Shown here one piece after another: positions 26,593 through 34,722 of a stretch of DNA of 64,000 nt (position 1 is the stretch's first letter; each line of letters begins with the position of its first letter). The position numbers and the translations under genes were made by a program. The stretch comes from VAXT01 sp038040395. GTDB lineage: Bacteria > Actinomycetota > Thermoleophilia > Gaiellales > Gaiellaceae. Location: the NCBI GenBank assembly GCA_038040395.1, contig JBBPIJ010000001.1, positions 124,001-188,000 on the forward strand, written 5' to 3'. The notes below the pieces were generated by a model, which saw only the letters and a list, made by a program, of their open reading frames with translations, had not been told where the DNA came from and did not search any database.

Positions 26593-26847
26593 CTAGCCTG
26601 CCGTCGGCTCCGCAGACGGAGCGGGAGCCTTTCCGCCGCGGATCGTGGCGACGTCGTCCTGGATGCGGAAGATCACAATCAGGATCTCGGCGTAGATTCG
26701 CGCGCCGATTGGACCGAGGATCAGCACGAGAACTCCGCTGACTGCATTGCCGTCGGCGATCTGCACGATCGCCGCGACGGCGATCCAGAAGATGATCTGG
26801 ATGAAGACGGGCGTGATCATCCGTCGAAACGACAGGTACTCACCCAT
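26593..26847 (-). CDS. DUF4282-type small membrane protein
   Basis: 84 aa with two membrane helices. It begins MGEYLSFRRMITPVFIQIIFW, the hallmark of the DUF4282 family, and has a conserved RIYAEILIVIFRIQDDVATIR segment before a short Ala/Pro tail. Function unknown. The ATG at 26847 is chosen over the longer frame because GGGAGAGG lies just upstream and homologues begin there. Confidence 0.85.
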   Translation of the reverse strand: MGEYLSFRRMITPVFIQIIFWIAVAAIVQIADGNAVSGVLVLILGPIGARIYAEILIVIFRIQDDVATIRGGKAPAPSAEPTAG

Positions 26848-26892
26848 GCGCGCCTCTCCCTTCGAAGATTGCGGGAGGGACACCGTAACCCT

Positions 26893-28695
26893 TCAGGCGA
26901 CCTCTGCCCAGTCCCCGTAGAGCGACGTGTAGAGGCCCTGGCGTGCCATGAGCTCATCGTGGGTTCCCTGCTCGACGACCTGTCCGTGCTCGAGGACGAC
27001 GATGAGGTCGGCGTCGCGGATCGTCGAGAGCCGGTGAGCGATCACAAAGGCCGTCCGGTCGGCGAGGAGCGTTCGGAGCGCGCTCTCGATCCGCCGTTCC
27101 GTGCCGATGTCGACCGAGGAGGTCGCCTCGTCGAGGATGAGGATCCTGGGGTTGGCGAGCAGCGCTCGGGCGAACGCGACGAGCTGGCGCTGGCCGAGCG
27201 ACAGCCGCGTCCCGCGCTCCTGGAGGTCTGTCTCGTAGCCATCTTCGAGCGCGAGGATGAACTCGTTCGCGCCGACGGCCTTCGCTGCGGCCGCTACGTC
27301 TGCCGGATCGGCATCCGGGCGCCCGAACGCGATGTTGTCGCGGACGGTGCCGGCGAACAGGAAGCCCTCCTGCGGCACGACGCCGAGCTGGCGCCGCAGC
27401 GACGCTTGCGACACGTCGCGGAGATCGACGCCGTCGATCGTGATCCGTCCCTCGACGGGGTCGTAGAAGCGGGCGAGGAGCTTGGCGATCGTCGACTTGC
27501 CGGCGCCGGTGTGGCCGACGAGAGCGACCGTCGTCCCGGCGGGCACGTCGAGATCGATCCCGTGCAGCACCTCCGGTCCCGTTCCGTAGCCGAAGCGAAC
27601 GCCTTCGAAGCGGACGTCACCCTTGATCTCGTCGAGCTCGCGCGAGTCCGACTTGTCGCGGACCTCGGGCTCCTCGTCCATCACGTCCATGATCTTGTCG
27701 AGCGCCGCCACGGCCGCCAGGAACGTGTTGTAGAGCTGCGAGAGCTGCTGGACCGGGTCGAAGAAGTTCGACAGGTAGAGGACGAAGGCGAAGAGCGTGC
27801 CGACGGTCAGGCTGCCGCCGAAGACGAGGTAGCCGCCGTAGCCGAGCACGATCGCGGTAGCGAGCGCCGAGAGGAAGTCGACGAACGGGAAGTAGAGGCC
27901 GTTCAGGACGACGGTCTGCTGGTTCGCCTGCCGGTAGTGGGCGTTCACCGCTTCGAAGTTGCGCTGGTTCGCAGGCTCGCGCCGGAAGGCCTGGACGACC
28001 CGCATGCCGCTGATGTCCTCGGCGAGGGTCGCGGTCACCAGGCCGAGCCGTTCTCGGACCGCTCGGTAGGCACGGGCCGACCGCACGCGGAAGATGGCCG
28101 TGGCGACGAACATGAGCGGCATCACCGTCAACGTCGCGAGCGCGAGCCTCCAGTCCAGGAAGAACAGGATGATCGACGTGCCGAAGAGGAAGAGCGTGCT
28201 CTGGACAAGCGTCGTGACGCCGTCGGTGACGAGCTGGTCGAGAGCCTCGACGTCGTTCGTGAGGCGGCTGATGATCACGCCGGCTCGGTTGCGCTCGTAG
28301 TAGCCAAGCGAGAGCTTCTGGAGGTGCCGGAAGAGCGTGTTGCGGAGGTCGGCGAGGATTCGCTCGCCCGTCCAGCCGGTGAAGTACGTCTGCGCCGAGC
28401 TCGTGATCAGGTTGGCCACGCCGGCGACGACGAACAGCGCGACGACGATCGTCAGCGTGCGCACGTCTTTCTGGCGAATGCCGTCGTCGATGACGAGCTT
28501 TGCGAGGTAGGGCGGGGCGAGCGCGGTCAGCGTCGCGGCGACGAGTGAGATGAAGGCGAGCAGCGTCTGGCGCTTGTAGGGCGCTGCCAGCCGGGCGAGC
28601 GTCGTGACGCGCCGGACCGTGCGCTGCCACGACCAGTCCTCGACCTTCGCGTCGCGGCGGTCCGTCAGATGGCTTCCCGGCTGCCAGACCCTCAT
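26893..28695 (-). CDS. ABC exporter half-transporter B (ATPase fused to membrane domain)
   Basis: 600 aa: a six-helix exporter membrane domain (about 40-330) then an ATPase (about 360-595) with Walker A VGHTGAGKSTI, Q-loop VVPQEGFLF, signature LSLGQ (usual LSGGQ) and intact Walker B ILILDEATSSVD. It overlaps the upstream partner gene by four bases. Together the two make a heterodimeric exporter of the BmrCD/TM287-288 kind; the substrate could be a drug, lipid or peptide. The noncanonical signature pairs with the partner's altered Walker B in the same composite site. Confidence 0.92.
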   Translation of the reverse strand: MRVWQPGSHLTDRRDAKVEDWSWQRTVRRVTTLARLAAPYKRQTLLAFISLVAATLTALAPPYLAKLVIDDGIRQKDVRTLTIVVALFVVAGVANLITSSAQTYFTGWTGERILADLRNTLFRHLQKLSLGYYERNRAGVIISRLTNDVEALDQLVTDGVTTLVQSTLFLFGTSIILFFLDWRLALATLTVMPLMFVATAIFRVRSARAYRAVRERLGLVTATLAEDISGMRVVQAFRREPANQRNFEAVNAHYRQANQQTVVLNGLYFPFVDFLSALATAIVLGYGGYLVFGGSLTVGTLFAFVLYLSNFFDPVQQLSQLYNTFLAAVAALDKIMDVMDEEPEVRDKSDSRELDEIKGDVRFEGVRFGYGTGPEVLHGIDLDVPAGTTVALVGHTGAGKSTIAKLLARFYDPVEGRITIDGVDLRDVSQASLRRQLGVVPQEGFLFAGTVRDNIAFGRPDADPADVAAAAKAVGANEFILALEDGYETDLQERGTRLSLGQRQLVAFARALLANPRILILDEATSSVDIGTERRIESALRTLLADRTAFVIAHRLSTIRDADLIVVLEHGQVVEQGTHDELMARQGLYTSLYGDWAEVA

Positions 28696-30473
28696 CCGGC
28701 CCTCGCCTCCACTCGCTCCGCGAACTCGCGCTCGAGCAGGCCGTGCTCGTGGATGTCTCGGTAGACGGGATTCGTCTGGAGCAGCTCCTCGTCGGTGCCC
28801 CGCCCGACGATGCGGCCGCCGTCGAGCACGACGAGCTCGTCCGCCAGCGAGATCGTCGAGAGGCGGTGGGCGATGATGATCGTCGTCCGGCCCTTCATCG
28901 CCTCGCGCAGGCCAAGGCGGATCCGCGCCTCGGTCGTCGCGTCGACCGAGGCGGTCGCGTCGTCCAGGATCAGGATTCTCGGCTCCATGATCAGGGCGCG
29001 CGCGATCGCGAGCCGCTGGCGCTGACCGCCGGACAACGTGATCCCACGCTCGCCGATGACGCTGTCGTACCCCTCGGGGAGCTCGTCGATGAACTCGTGC
29101 GCCTGCGCGAGCGTGGCTGCGCGGATGATTTCCTCGTCGGTTGCGTCCGGCCTGCCGAACGCGATGTTCTCGCGCACCGTCGCCGAGAACAGGAACGGGT
29201 CCTGAGAGACGATCCCGATCTCACGTCTGAGCGACTGGAGCTTGACGTCGCGAACGTCCACTCCGTCGATCGTGAGTCGGCCTTGCGTGACGTCGTAGAA
29301 GCGGGGGACGAGGGAGGCGAGCGTCGTCTTCCCGGAGCCGGTGTGCCCGATCAGGGCGACGGTTCGGCCGGGCTCGAGCTCGAGGTCGATGTCCTGGAGC
29401 ACCAAGCGGTCGGGGGCGTATTCGAATGAGACGTGCTCGTACCGCACGCGACCCTCGCCGGGCGGCATGTCGACCGCATCGGGCCTGTCGGAGATCTCCT
29501 CCGGCTCGTCCATGATCTCGAAGATCCGCTCGCCCGACGCCGTTGCGCGCTGCGACTGCCCGATCCACATGCCGAGCATGCGAAGGGGCATGACGAGCAT
29601 TACGACGAGGACGTTGAAGAAGAAGAACGTCTTGATGTCGAGCGTGCCGTGGGCGACCATCCGGCCGCCGACGAAGAGCACTCCCGCCTGCATGATGAGC
29701 GGCAGGAACGACAGCAGCGGCACGTAGATCGCACGCTGCTTGTTCGCGTCGATGCTGCGCTCGAAGACGCGCTCCGAGCGCTCGGCGAACTTCTGGAGCT
29801 CGTTTGGCTCCTGGGCGAACGACTTGACGACGTGGACGCCGACGATGTTCTCCTCGGCGACTGTTGCGACGTCCGCCATTTTCTGCTGCACGTCACGGAG
29901 CACCGGGTGGGAGACGCTCGAGTACCGGTAGGCGAAGACGACGATCAGCGGAGTGACCGCGGTCGCGACAAGGGCGAGGCGCCAGTTCACCGCGAACATG
30001 AGCACGGTCGCGCCGACGATCGTCAGGACGTTCTGAAAGAAGAAGATCAAGCCGTAGCCGAGGAAGAAGCGGACGGTCTGGAGATCGACCGTGGCGCGAG
30101 AGAGAAGCTGCCCCGTCTGGTGCCGGTCGTAGAACCCGAACGAGAGCCTCAGGAGCTTCGCGTAGAGGGCGTTGCGCATGTCGAACTCCACGCCCAACGC
30201 CTGGCGGCCCGAGATCAGGCGTCGCCCGGCCATGAAGATCGCGCGCGCCGCCCCCGCTATGAGCACGAGGATCGCGACCGTGTAGAGATCGTTGCGGCTC
30301 TTGGTCGTAAGCGCTTTCTCGAGGCCGGTTCCGGTGAGATAGGCGATCACCATCGCGCCGGCCTGGGAGCCCACCGCGAGCACGATCGAGACGATCAGCG
30401 ACCACTTGTACGGCTTGAGGAAGCCGAGCAGCCGGACGAATGTCTGGCGATAGGGCGGTCGCGTTGCCACCAT
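28692..30473 (-). CDS. ABC exporter half-transporter A (ATPase fused to membrane domain)
   Basis: 593 aa, first gene of the pair. Six-helix membrane domain (about 15-320), then an ATPase with Walker A GHTGSGKTTL, signature LSGGQRQRLAIARAL and Walker B ILILDDATASVD, in which the catalytic Glu is replaced by Asp. That loss marks the degenerate ATP site seen in heterodimeric exporters. A TAGATT box lies 3 bases before the ATG but 6 bases before a GTG at 30470, so the shorter start is possible. Confidence 0.92.
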   Translation of the reverse strand: MVATRPPYRQTFVRLLGFLKPYKWSLIVSIVLAVGSQAGAMVIAYLTGTGLEKALTTKSRNDLYTVAILVLIAGAARAIFMAGRRLISGRQALGVEFDMRNALYAKLLRLSFGFYDRHQTGQLLSRATVDLQTVRFFLGYGLIFFFQNVLTIVGATVLMFAVNWRLALVATAVTPLIVVFAYRYSSVSHPVLRDVQQKMADVATVAEENIVGVHVVKSFAQEPNELQKFAERSERVFERSIDANKQRAIYVPLLSFLPLIMQAGVLFVGGRMVAHGTLDIKTFFFFNVLVVMLVMPLRMLGMWIGQSQRATASGERIFEIMDEPEEISDRPDAVDMPPGEGRVRYEHVSFEYAPDRLVLQDIDLELEPGRTVALIGHTGSGKTTLASLVPRFYDVTQGRLTIDGVDVRDVKLQSLRREIGIVSQDPFLFSATVRENIAFGRPDATDEEIIRAATLAQAHEFIDELPEGYDSVIGERGITLSGGQRQRLAIARALIMEPRILILDDATASVDATTEARIRLGLREAMKGRTTIIIAHRLSTISLADELVVLDGGRIVGRGTDEELLQTNPVYRDIHEHGLLEREFAERVEARAG

Positions 30474-30529
30474 CGAAATCTAGCCGCCGCTACTTGCCTC
30501 GGGGAGCTCCGGGCCGGAAGACTGCACAC

Positions 30530-31267
30530 GTGGAGCCGAGATTCGACCGTGAGGCCGCATTCGACGAGGACTACCTCTACTTCTACGCAGACCTCCTGAC
30601 GCCCGAGCGCACCGGGGCGGAGGTGGAGCTGGTGTGGAAGCTTCTTGAGCTCGAGCCGGGTCTCGAGCTGCTCGACCTGGCGTGCGGTCACGGGCGGATC
30701 GCGAACCCCCTAGCCGAGCGCGGCGTGCGAGTCGCGGGCCTCGACGCGACTCCGTTGTTCCTCGAGCTCGCGCGGGCGGACGCCGCGGAGCGAGGCGTCG
30801 AGGTCGAGTACGTCGAAGGCGACATGCGCTCGATTCCCTGGCATGGACGGTTCGATCGCGTGCTGAGCTGGTTCACGTCGTTCGGGTACTTCGACGACGA
30901 CGGCAACCGGCGCGTTCTCCGGGAGGTGTTCGAGGCGCTCAAGCCCGGCGGTCTAGTCGCGGTCGAGGTCAATCACCGTGACTCGCTCCTGCCCCGTTAC
31001 CAGGAGGAGACCGTGCTCGAGCTTGGCGACGACCGGATGATCGACCGTCACCGGTTAGACCTCCAGACGGGCCGCAGTTACGACGAGCGCACGATCGTCC
31101 GCGGAGGCAAGCAGCGCACCTTCGAGTTTTCCGTGCGCATGTTCACGGCTGCAGAGCTCCGCGACTGGATGCTCGCCGCCGGTTTCCGCGAAGCGCACGC
31201 GTTCGGCGAGGACGGCGAGCCGCTGACGCTGGAGCACCGCCGGATGACCGTCGTCGGCAGAAAGTGA
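30530..31267 (+). CDS. SAM-dependent methyltransferase
   Basis: 245 aa with the class I fold. Motif I is LDLACGHGRIANPLAERG, followed by VAGLDATPLFLELAR and GDMRSIPWHGRFDRVLSW. The second half has FEALKPGGLVAVEVNHRD and a beta strand region EFSVRMFTAAELRDWMLAAGF. The GTG start has GGAAG 9 bases upstream. Substrate unknown; the FTSFGYFDD sequence resembles small-molecule methyltransferases. Confidence 0.82.
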   Translation: MEPRFDREAAFDEDYLYFYADLLTPERTGAEVELVWKLLELEPGLELLDLACGHGRIANPLAERGVRVAGLDATPLFLELARADAAERGVEVEYVEGDMRSIPWHGRFDRVLSWFTSFGYFDDDGNRRVLREVFEALKPGGLVAVEVNHRDSLLPRYQEETVLELGDDRMIDRHRLDLQTGRSYDERTIVRGGKQRTFEFSVRMFTAAELRDWMLAAGFREAHAFGEDGEPLTLEHRRMTVVGRK

Positions 31268-31318
31268 ATGTCACGCTTCCGGCACGATCGCCTCACCCAT
31301 ACGTGACGATTTCCTCAC

Positions 31319-31357
31319 TAGGCTGAAACGCGGGGAGGAGGTTGGCTGTACCTCTTT
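31319..31357 (+). ncRNA. Hairpin motif copy B, possible small RNA start
   Basis: TAGGCT (31319-31324, a -10-like box) is followed by CGGGGAGG, a 12-base loop AGGTTGGCTGTA (31339-31350) and CCTC. The same arrangement, box plus stem plus 12-base loop ending GTA, recurs at 60122-60176. It lies between two convergent genes, so it is not a 5' leader of either. Role unknown. Confidence 0.3.
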
Positions 31358-31967
31358 AAGGGCCGTCGAGCGCCGCGAGCTCGCGATGGACGAGCTCGAC
31401 CGCGTGCTCGAGGCGTGCCTGGTTCGCGGGCGCGTTCAGCCAGCGGCTGACACCGGACGGATGGGGGAGAGGCACGGCGACTGCGTCTCCGTAAGGAATG
31501 CGCTTCCCGATCGATGCATCGAGGCTCGCGAGACCGAGGAGGCGCCGAATCGCGAGCCCGCCGACCGGGACGATCAGCCTGGGCCGGAGCAACCGCAGCT
31601 CCCAATCGCGCCAGAACGCGCAGAGGTCCTGCTCGGGCGCGGTCGGCGTTCGGTCGCCGCCGCCGGCCGCCGCGCGCCCCGGATAGCAGCGAGTGACGGA
31701 TGCGCAGTAGAACGTCGCGTAGAAGACCTCTTCCTCGAGCCGCAGCCAGCGCCGAAGCGTCTGTCCCGCGCGACCACGCCAAGGGCGGCGCTCATCGCCC
31801 TCGACGACTCCGGGCGCCTGTCCGAGGATGTACGCGCGCTGTCCTTCATGCCCCTCGAAGACCGGCAGCGACTCGATCGGGTAGCCGGCCTCGGCACACG
31901 CGCGGCAGACCCGGTCGTCGCACTGGAGCGAGGAAAGCGATCGGTACGACGAGCGTCGCCGCGTCAA
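31356..31967 (-). CDS. Uracil-DNA glycosylase superfamily protein
   Basis: 203 aa. A family 4/5-like glycosylase: cysteines at the N-terminus (QCDDRVCRAC) can help bind an iron-sulfur cluster, motif A is GQAPGVVEGDERRPWRGRAGQTL, a middle VGGLAIRRLLG segment and the motif HPSG follow. It removes uracil or related bases from DNA. The TTG start overlaps the stop of the methyltransferase gene by four bases (TTGA), so the two are probably cotranscribed. Confidence 0.87.
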   Translation of the reverse strand: MTRRRSSYRSLSSLQCDDRVCRACAEAGYPIESLPVFEGHEGQRAYILGQAPGVVEGDERRPWRGRAGQTLRRWLRLEEEVFYATFYCASVTRCYPGRAAAGGGDRTPTAPEQDLCAFWRDWELRLLRPRLIVPVGGLAIRRLLGLASLDASIGKRIPYGDAVAVPLPHPSGVSRWLNAPANQARLEHAVELVHRELAALDGP

Positions 31968-32557
31968 GCGGGAGAGCGCACGACGACGAACCAGTGGCCT
32001 GCGAAGAGCGTCTCACCGCCGCCGAGCTCCTCCGCGAGGCCGGAGCCGGAGAAGTAGCGCTTGTAGACCTCCCAGCGGGACCCGTCGTTCAAGACGCGCG
32101 GCTGGAATTCTTCGTCGACGGGGGAGTGCTGAACGGACGAATCGACGATCACGAGCTCGCGGGCAACACGCCTTGCCTCGCCGAGAAACCGCTCCCGCTC
32201 TCGGTCTTCCAGATGTCCGTAGAAATGCCCCGTGAAGAGCCGGTCGAACGACGCATCGTCAAAGGGGAGCTCCAGCGCATCGGCAACGAGGAACTCGCCG
32301 TTGGGAACCCGCTCCTGCGCAATCTCGAGCATCCTCTCGCTCGCGTCGATCCCGACTATCTCGCCCTGGAGATGGCGAGTGAGGAAGCCGGTGCCGCAGG
32401 CGACGTCGAGCGTACGCGCAGGCGCCAGTGCGTGGATCGCGTCGATGAGACCGGCAAGCTCCGCGTCCCACCCGGGTCGCTCCCGGTCGGAGTAGAGGCC
32501 GGTTCCGAGGTACCAATCGTCGTATTCCGGCGCGCGCGCGTCGTAGTACGCCTTCAC
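31964..32557 (-). CDS. SAM-dependent methyltransferase
   Basis: 197 aa, class I fold: LDVACGTGFLTRHLQGEIVGIDAS (motif I and the acidic residue), VADALELPFDDASFDRLFTGH, then a REFVIVDSS-like strand. It begins MKAYYDARAPEYDDWYLG, the usual beginning of such methyltransferases. The GTG at 32557 is chosen because TACTCT lies 6 bases upstream on the minus strand and longer frames run into ftcD. It is followed by the glycosylase gene. Confidence 0.82.
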   Translation of the reverse strand: MKAYYDARAPEYDDWYLGTGLYSDRERPGWDAELAGLIDAIHALAPARTLDVACGTGFLTRHLQGEIVGIDASERMLEIAQERVPNGEFLVADALELPFDDASFDRLFTGHFYGHLEDRERERFLGEARRVARELVIVDSSVQHSPVDEEFQPRVLNDGSRWEVYKRYFSGSGLAEELGGGETLFAGHWFVVVRSPA

Positions 32558-32562
32558 CCTCC

Positions 32563-32569
32563 TAGAGTA
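32563..32569. promoter_or_regulatory. Symmetric two-way -10 box TAGAGTA
   Basis: The 17 bases between two divergent GTG starts hold a single heptamer: plus strand TAGAGT is 6 bases before the ftcD GTG at 32575, and minus strand TACTCT is 6 bases before the GTG at 32557. The spacing is exactly symmetric. Confidence 0.55.
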
Positions 32570-32574
32570 CGCAC

Positions 32575-33456
32575 GTGAGGCTGCCGCTCGAATCGGTGCC
32601 CAACTTCTCGGAGGGACGCGACCGGGCCACGATCGACGCCATCGCGAACGCACTCGGAGAGCACGCCCAGCTGCTCGACGTCCACGCCGACGCCGACCAC
32701 AACCGTTCGGTCTTCACGCTCGTCGGAGAGGAGGAAGAGCTCGTCGAAGCGCTGCTCGCCGGCATCGGGTGCGCGCACGAGCGCATCGATCTTCGTGGCC
32801 ATGAGGGAGCTCATCCGCGGATCGGCGCGGCTGACGTCGTCCCTTTGGTGCCGATCGGGCCCGATGACATGCCCCGTGCTCACGAGTCGGCTCGTGAGCT
32901 CGCTCGCCGTGTCGGCGACGAGCTGGGATTGCCGGTCTTCCTCTACGGGGAGCTCTCGCCGGGGCTCGGTCCAGCGTTCTTTCGTAAGGGCGGCCCCGTC
33001 GAGCTCCAGAGTCGCATCGACGCAGGTGAGCTCGAGCCGGACTTCGGCCCGAAGCGGCTCGACGAGGGCGCCGGCGGAGTGCTCATCGGTGCACGGCGGC
33101 CGCTCATCGCCTTCAACGTCAACCTGCGTGGAGAGCTCGAAGCGGCGCAGGCCGTCGCCGCTGTCGTGCGCGAGGCCGGTGGCGGCTTTCCGGGCGTCCG
33201 CGCGCTCGGTCTCGACCTTCCGAGTGCGGGCCTCGTCCAGGTGAGCATGAACGTCGAGGACTGGGAGGCATCTGCGCTGCACGAGGTCGTCGCCCGGGTC
33301 GAGGAGGAAGCGCGTACGCACGGCGCCGAGGTCGTGGGCTCGGAGCTCGTGGGACTGATGCCGGCAGGCGCCGCCGCGGCGGCCGCGGGCGCGATGCTCA
33401 AGATCGATGGGTTCGACTCGTCCCGGGTCCTCGAGCTCCGCCTGCTCGAGCGCTGA
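32575..33456 (+). CDS. ftcD: Glutamate formimidoyltransferase
   Basis: 293 aa. It transfers the formimino group of N-formimino-glutamate to tetrahydrofolate, the last step of one form of histidine degradation. Conserved segments: ESVPNFSEGRD at the start, HEGAHPRIGAADVVPLVPI with the catalytic His, LPVFLYGELSP, and GVLIGARRPLIAFNVNL. The cyclodeaminase half found in some fusions is missing. The hut genes lie 1.3 kb downstream on the same strand, beyond an opposite-strand transporter gene. The end overlaps that gene by 59 bases. Confidence 0.92.
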   Translation: MRLPLESVPNFSEGRDRATIDAIANALGEHAQLLDVHADADHNRSVFTLVGEEEELVEALLAGIGCAHERIDLRGHEGAHPRIGAADVVPLVPIGPDDMPRAHESARELARRVGDELGLPVFLYGELSPGLGPAFFRKGGPVELQSRIDAGELEPDFGPKRLDEGAGGVLIGARRPLIAFNVNLRGELEAAQAVAAVVREAGGGFPGVRALGLDLPSAGLVQVSMNVEDWEASALHEVVARVEEEARTHGAEVVGSELVGLMPAGAAAAAAGAMLKIDGFDSSRVLELRLLER

Positions 33457-34678
33457 GCGCGAGTCCGGCAAGACCTGCGAGCGGAATCGCGACCGCGGCC
33501 GCTGCGAAGACCCTTCCGGGCGCGGTCAGCGCAAAAAGCGGCGAGACGAAGAGCAGTCCTGTCGCGTGCGCGCCGCGGTGGACGAGCGCTACGAGCCCTG
33601 TCACGCGGCCGAGCAACCCGTCAGGCACCTCTTCCTGCGCCGCCGAGTTGATGAGCACCCACGACGAGCCCTGACCGACTCCGGCCACGAATCCCGCCGC
33701 GAGTGCCACCCCGAGCGAGCCAGCGACTGCGAAGAGCGCGTACGCCGGCAGGTAGAGCGCCCAGGCGAGCATGCTCGCCCGCGCCTTCCGCCGGACCGGC
33801 CAGCGGGCAAGTGCCGCACCGGCGCAGATCGAGCCGAGCGCGTACGAGGCTGCGACCAGGGAAAAGCTGCCCGCCCCGCGTCCGAGGGTCGAGCGCACGA
33901 GCTCCGGGACGCCGACGATCCAAGTGCCCGACGAGAGCGTCACGGCCACTCCGAGGACGACAACGGCGGTCGCGAGGGCGGGACGAGGGCGCAGCACGGA
34001 GAATCCGTCCCGAATCCTGGGTCGCTCGGCGCCGTGATCGGCCTTACGCCGCGTATGAACGCCGAGGAGCAGCGCTGCAGACAGGAAGAACGAGACCGCG
34101 TTCAGCCCGAAGAAGACGCTGATCGGGAGAAACGTCAGCAGCAGGCCTGCAAGCGCCCAGCCGCCGACAGAGAGCGCGTCCGCCGTCGATCGGACAAGGC
34201 CGTTCGCCTGCTGCACGTTGCGCCGGCCGACCAGAGTAGGGAGCAGCCCGCCGTAGGCCGGATCGAAGTAGCTCGTCGCGGTCGTCAACACGAAGGCCGC
34301 GGCCACCAATGCGGCGAGTGGCAGGTGTCCGGAGAGCCCGGCGATCGCGATCGGCACCAGGACGACGCCGCGGACGAGATCGGAGGAGATCATGATCCGG
34401 CGCCGATCCCACCGGTCGGCCGCGACTCCGCCGTGCAGCCCGAAGAGGAGCGCGGGCACGCTGTCGGCCAGACGCACGGCGATCACCCCGAGCGGCCCGC
34501 CCGCGAGCAGGGCGAACCACATGAGCGCGATGTACTGGAAGGCGTCGCCCAGCTCGCTGATCGCCACTGCGGCGTAGGCACGGCGAAAGCCGCGGCGCCT
34601 CAACAGGCCGAGCGCGCGCTCCGGGTGGGCCGGACTCTCGGGGAGCTGTTCCGGCGGCGCGGTCCCCGGGTCGGTCAC
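33398..34678 (-). CDS. MFS transporter
   Basis: 426 aa, about twelve membrane helices, with the family's cytoplasmic loop motif in LHGGVAADRWDRRRIM. It begins with a short proline-rich N-terminus and is like the macrolide-efflux (MFS_3) group. Its place between ftcD and hutH does not by itself show histidine transport. The GTG start follows a TAGAAC box by 6 bases. Its C-terminus overlaps ftcD. Confidence 0.88.
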   Translation of the reverse strand: MTDPGTAPPEQLPESPAHPERALGLLRRRGFRRAYAAVAISELGDAFQYIALMWFALLAGGPLGVIAVRLADSVPALLFGLHGGVAADRWDRRRIMISSDLVRGVVLVPIAIAGLSGHLPLAALVAAAFVLTTATSYFDPAYGGLLPTLVGRRNVQQANGLVRSTADALSVGGWALAGLLLTFLPISVFFGLNAVSFFLSAALLLGVHTRRKADHGAERPRIRDGFSVLRPRPALATAVVVLGVAVTLSSGTWIVGVPELVRSTLGRGAGSFSLVAASYALGSICAGAALARWPVRRKARASMLAWALYLPAYALFAVAGSLGVALAAGFVAGVGQGSSWVLINSAAQEEVPDGLLGRVTGLVALVHRGAHATGLLFVSPLFALTAPGRVFAAAAVAIPLAGLAGLALSARAGGARGPGTSRTHRS

Positions 34679-34684
34679 GCGGGA

Positions 34685-34690
34685 GTTCTA
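34685..34690 (-). promoter_or_regulatory. -10-like box (TAGAAC, minus strand) of the MFS gene
   Basis: Ends 6 bases before the GTG at 34678. The last base is not T, so it is weaker than the others. Confidence 0.3.
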
Positions 34691-34707
34691 CCCGCGGGGG
34701 AGAAGGC

Positions 34708-34713
34708 TAGACT
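34708..34713 (+). promoter_or_regulatory. -10 box (TAGACT) of the hut operon
   Basis: Ends 9 bases before the hutH ATG at 34723. Confidence 0.45.
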
Positions 34714-34722
34714 GGCCACGCG

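Noticed and set aside
33398..34678. MFS gene as the histidine or urocanate transporter of the hut cluster
   Set aside because: It is on the opposite strand and resembles drug-efflux-type MFS proteins; location alone is not enough.
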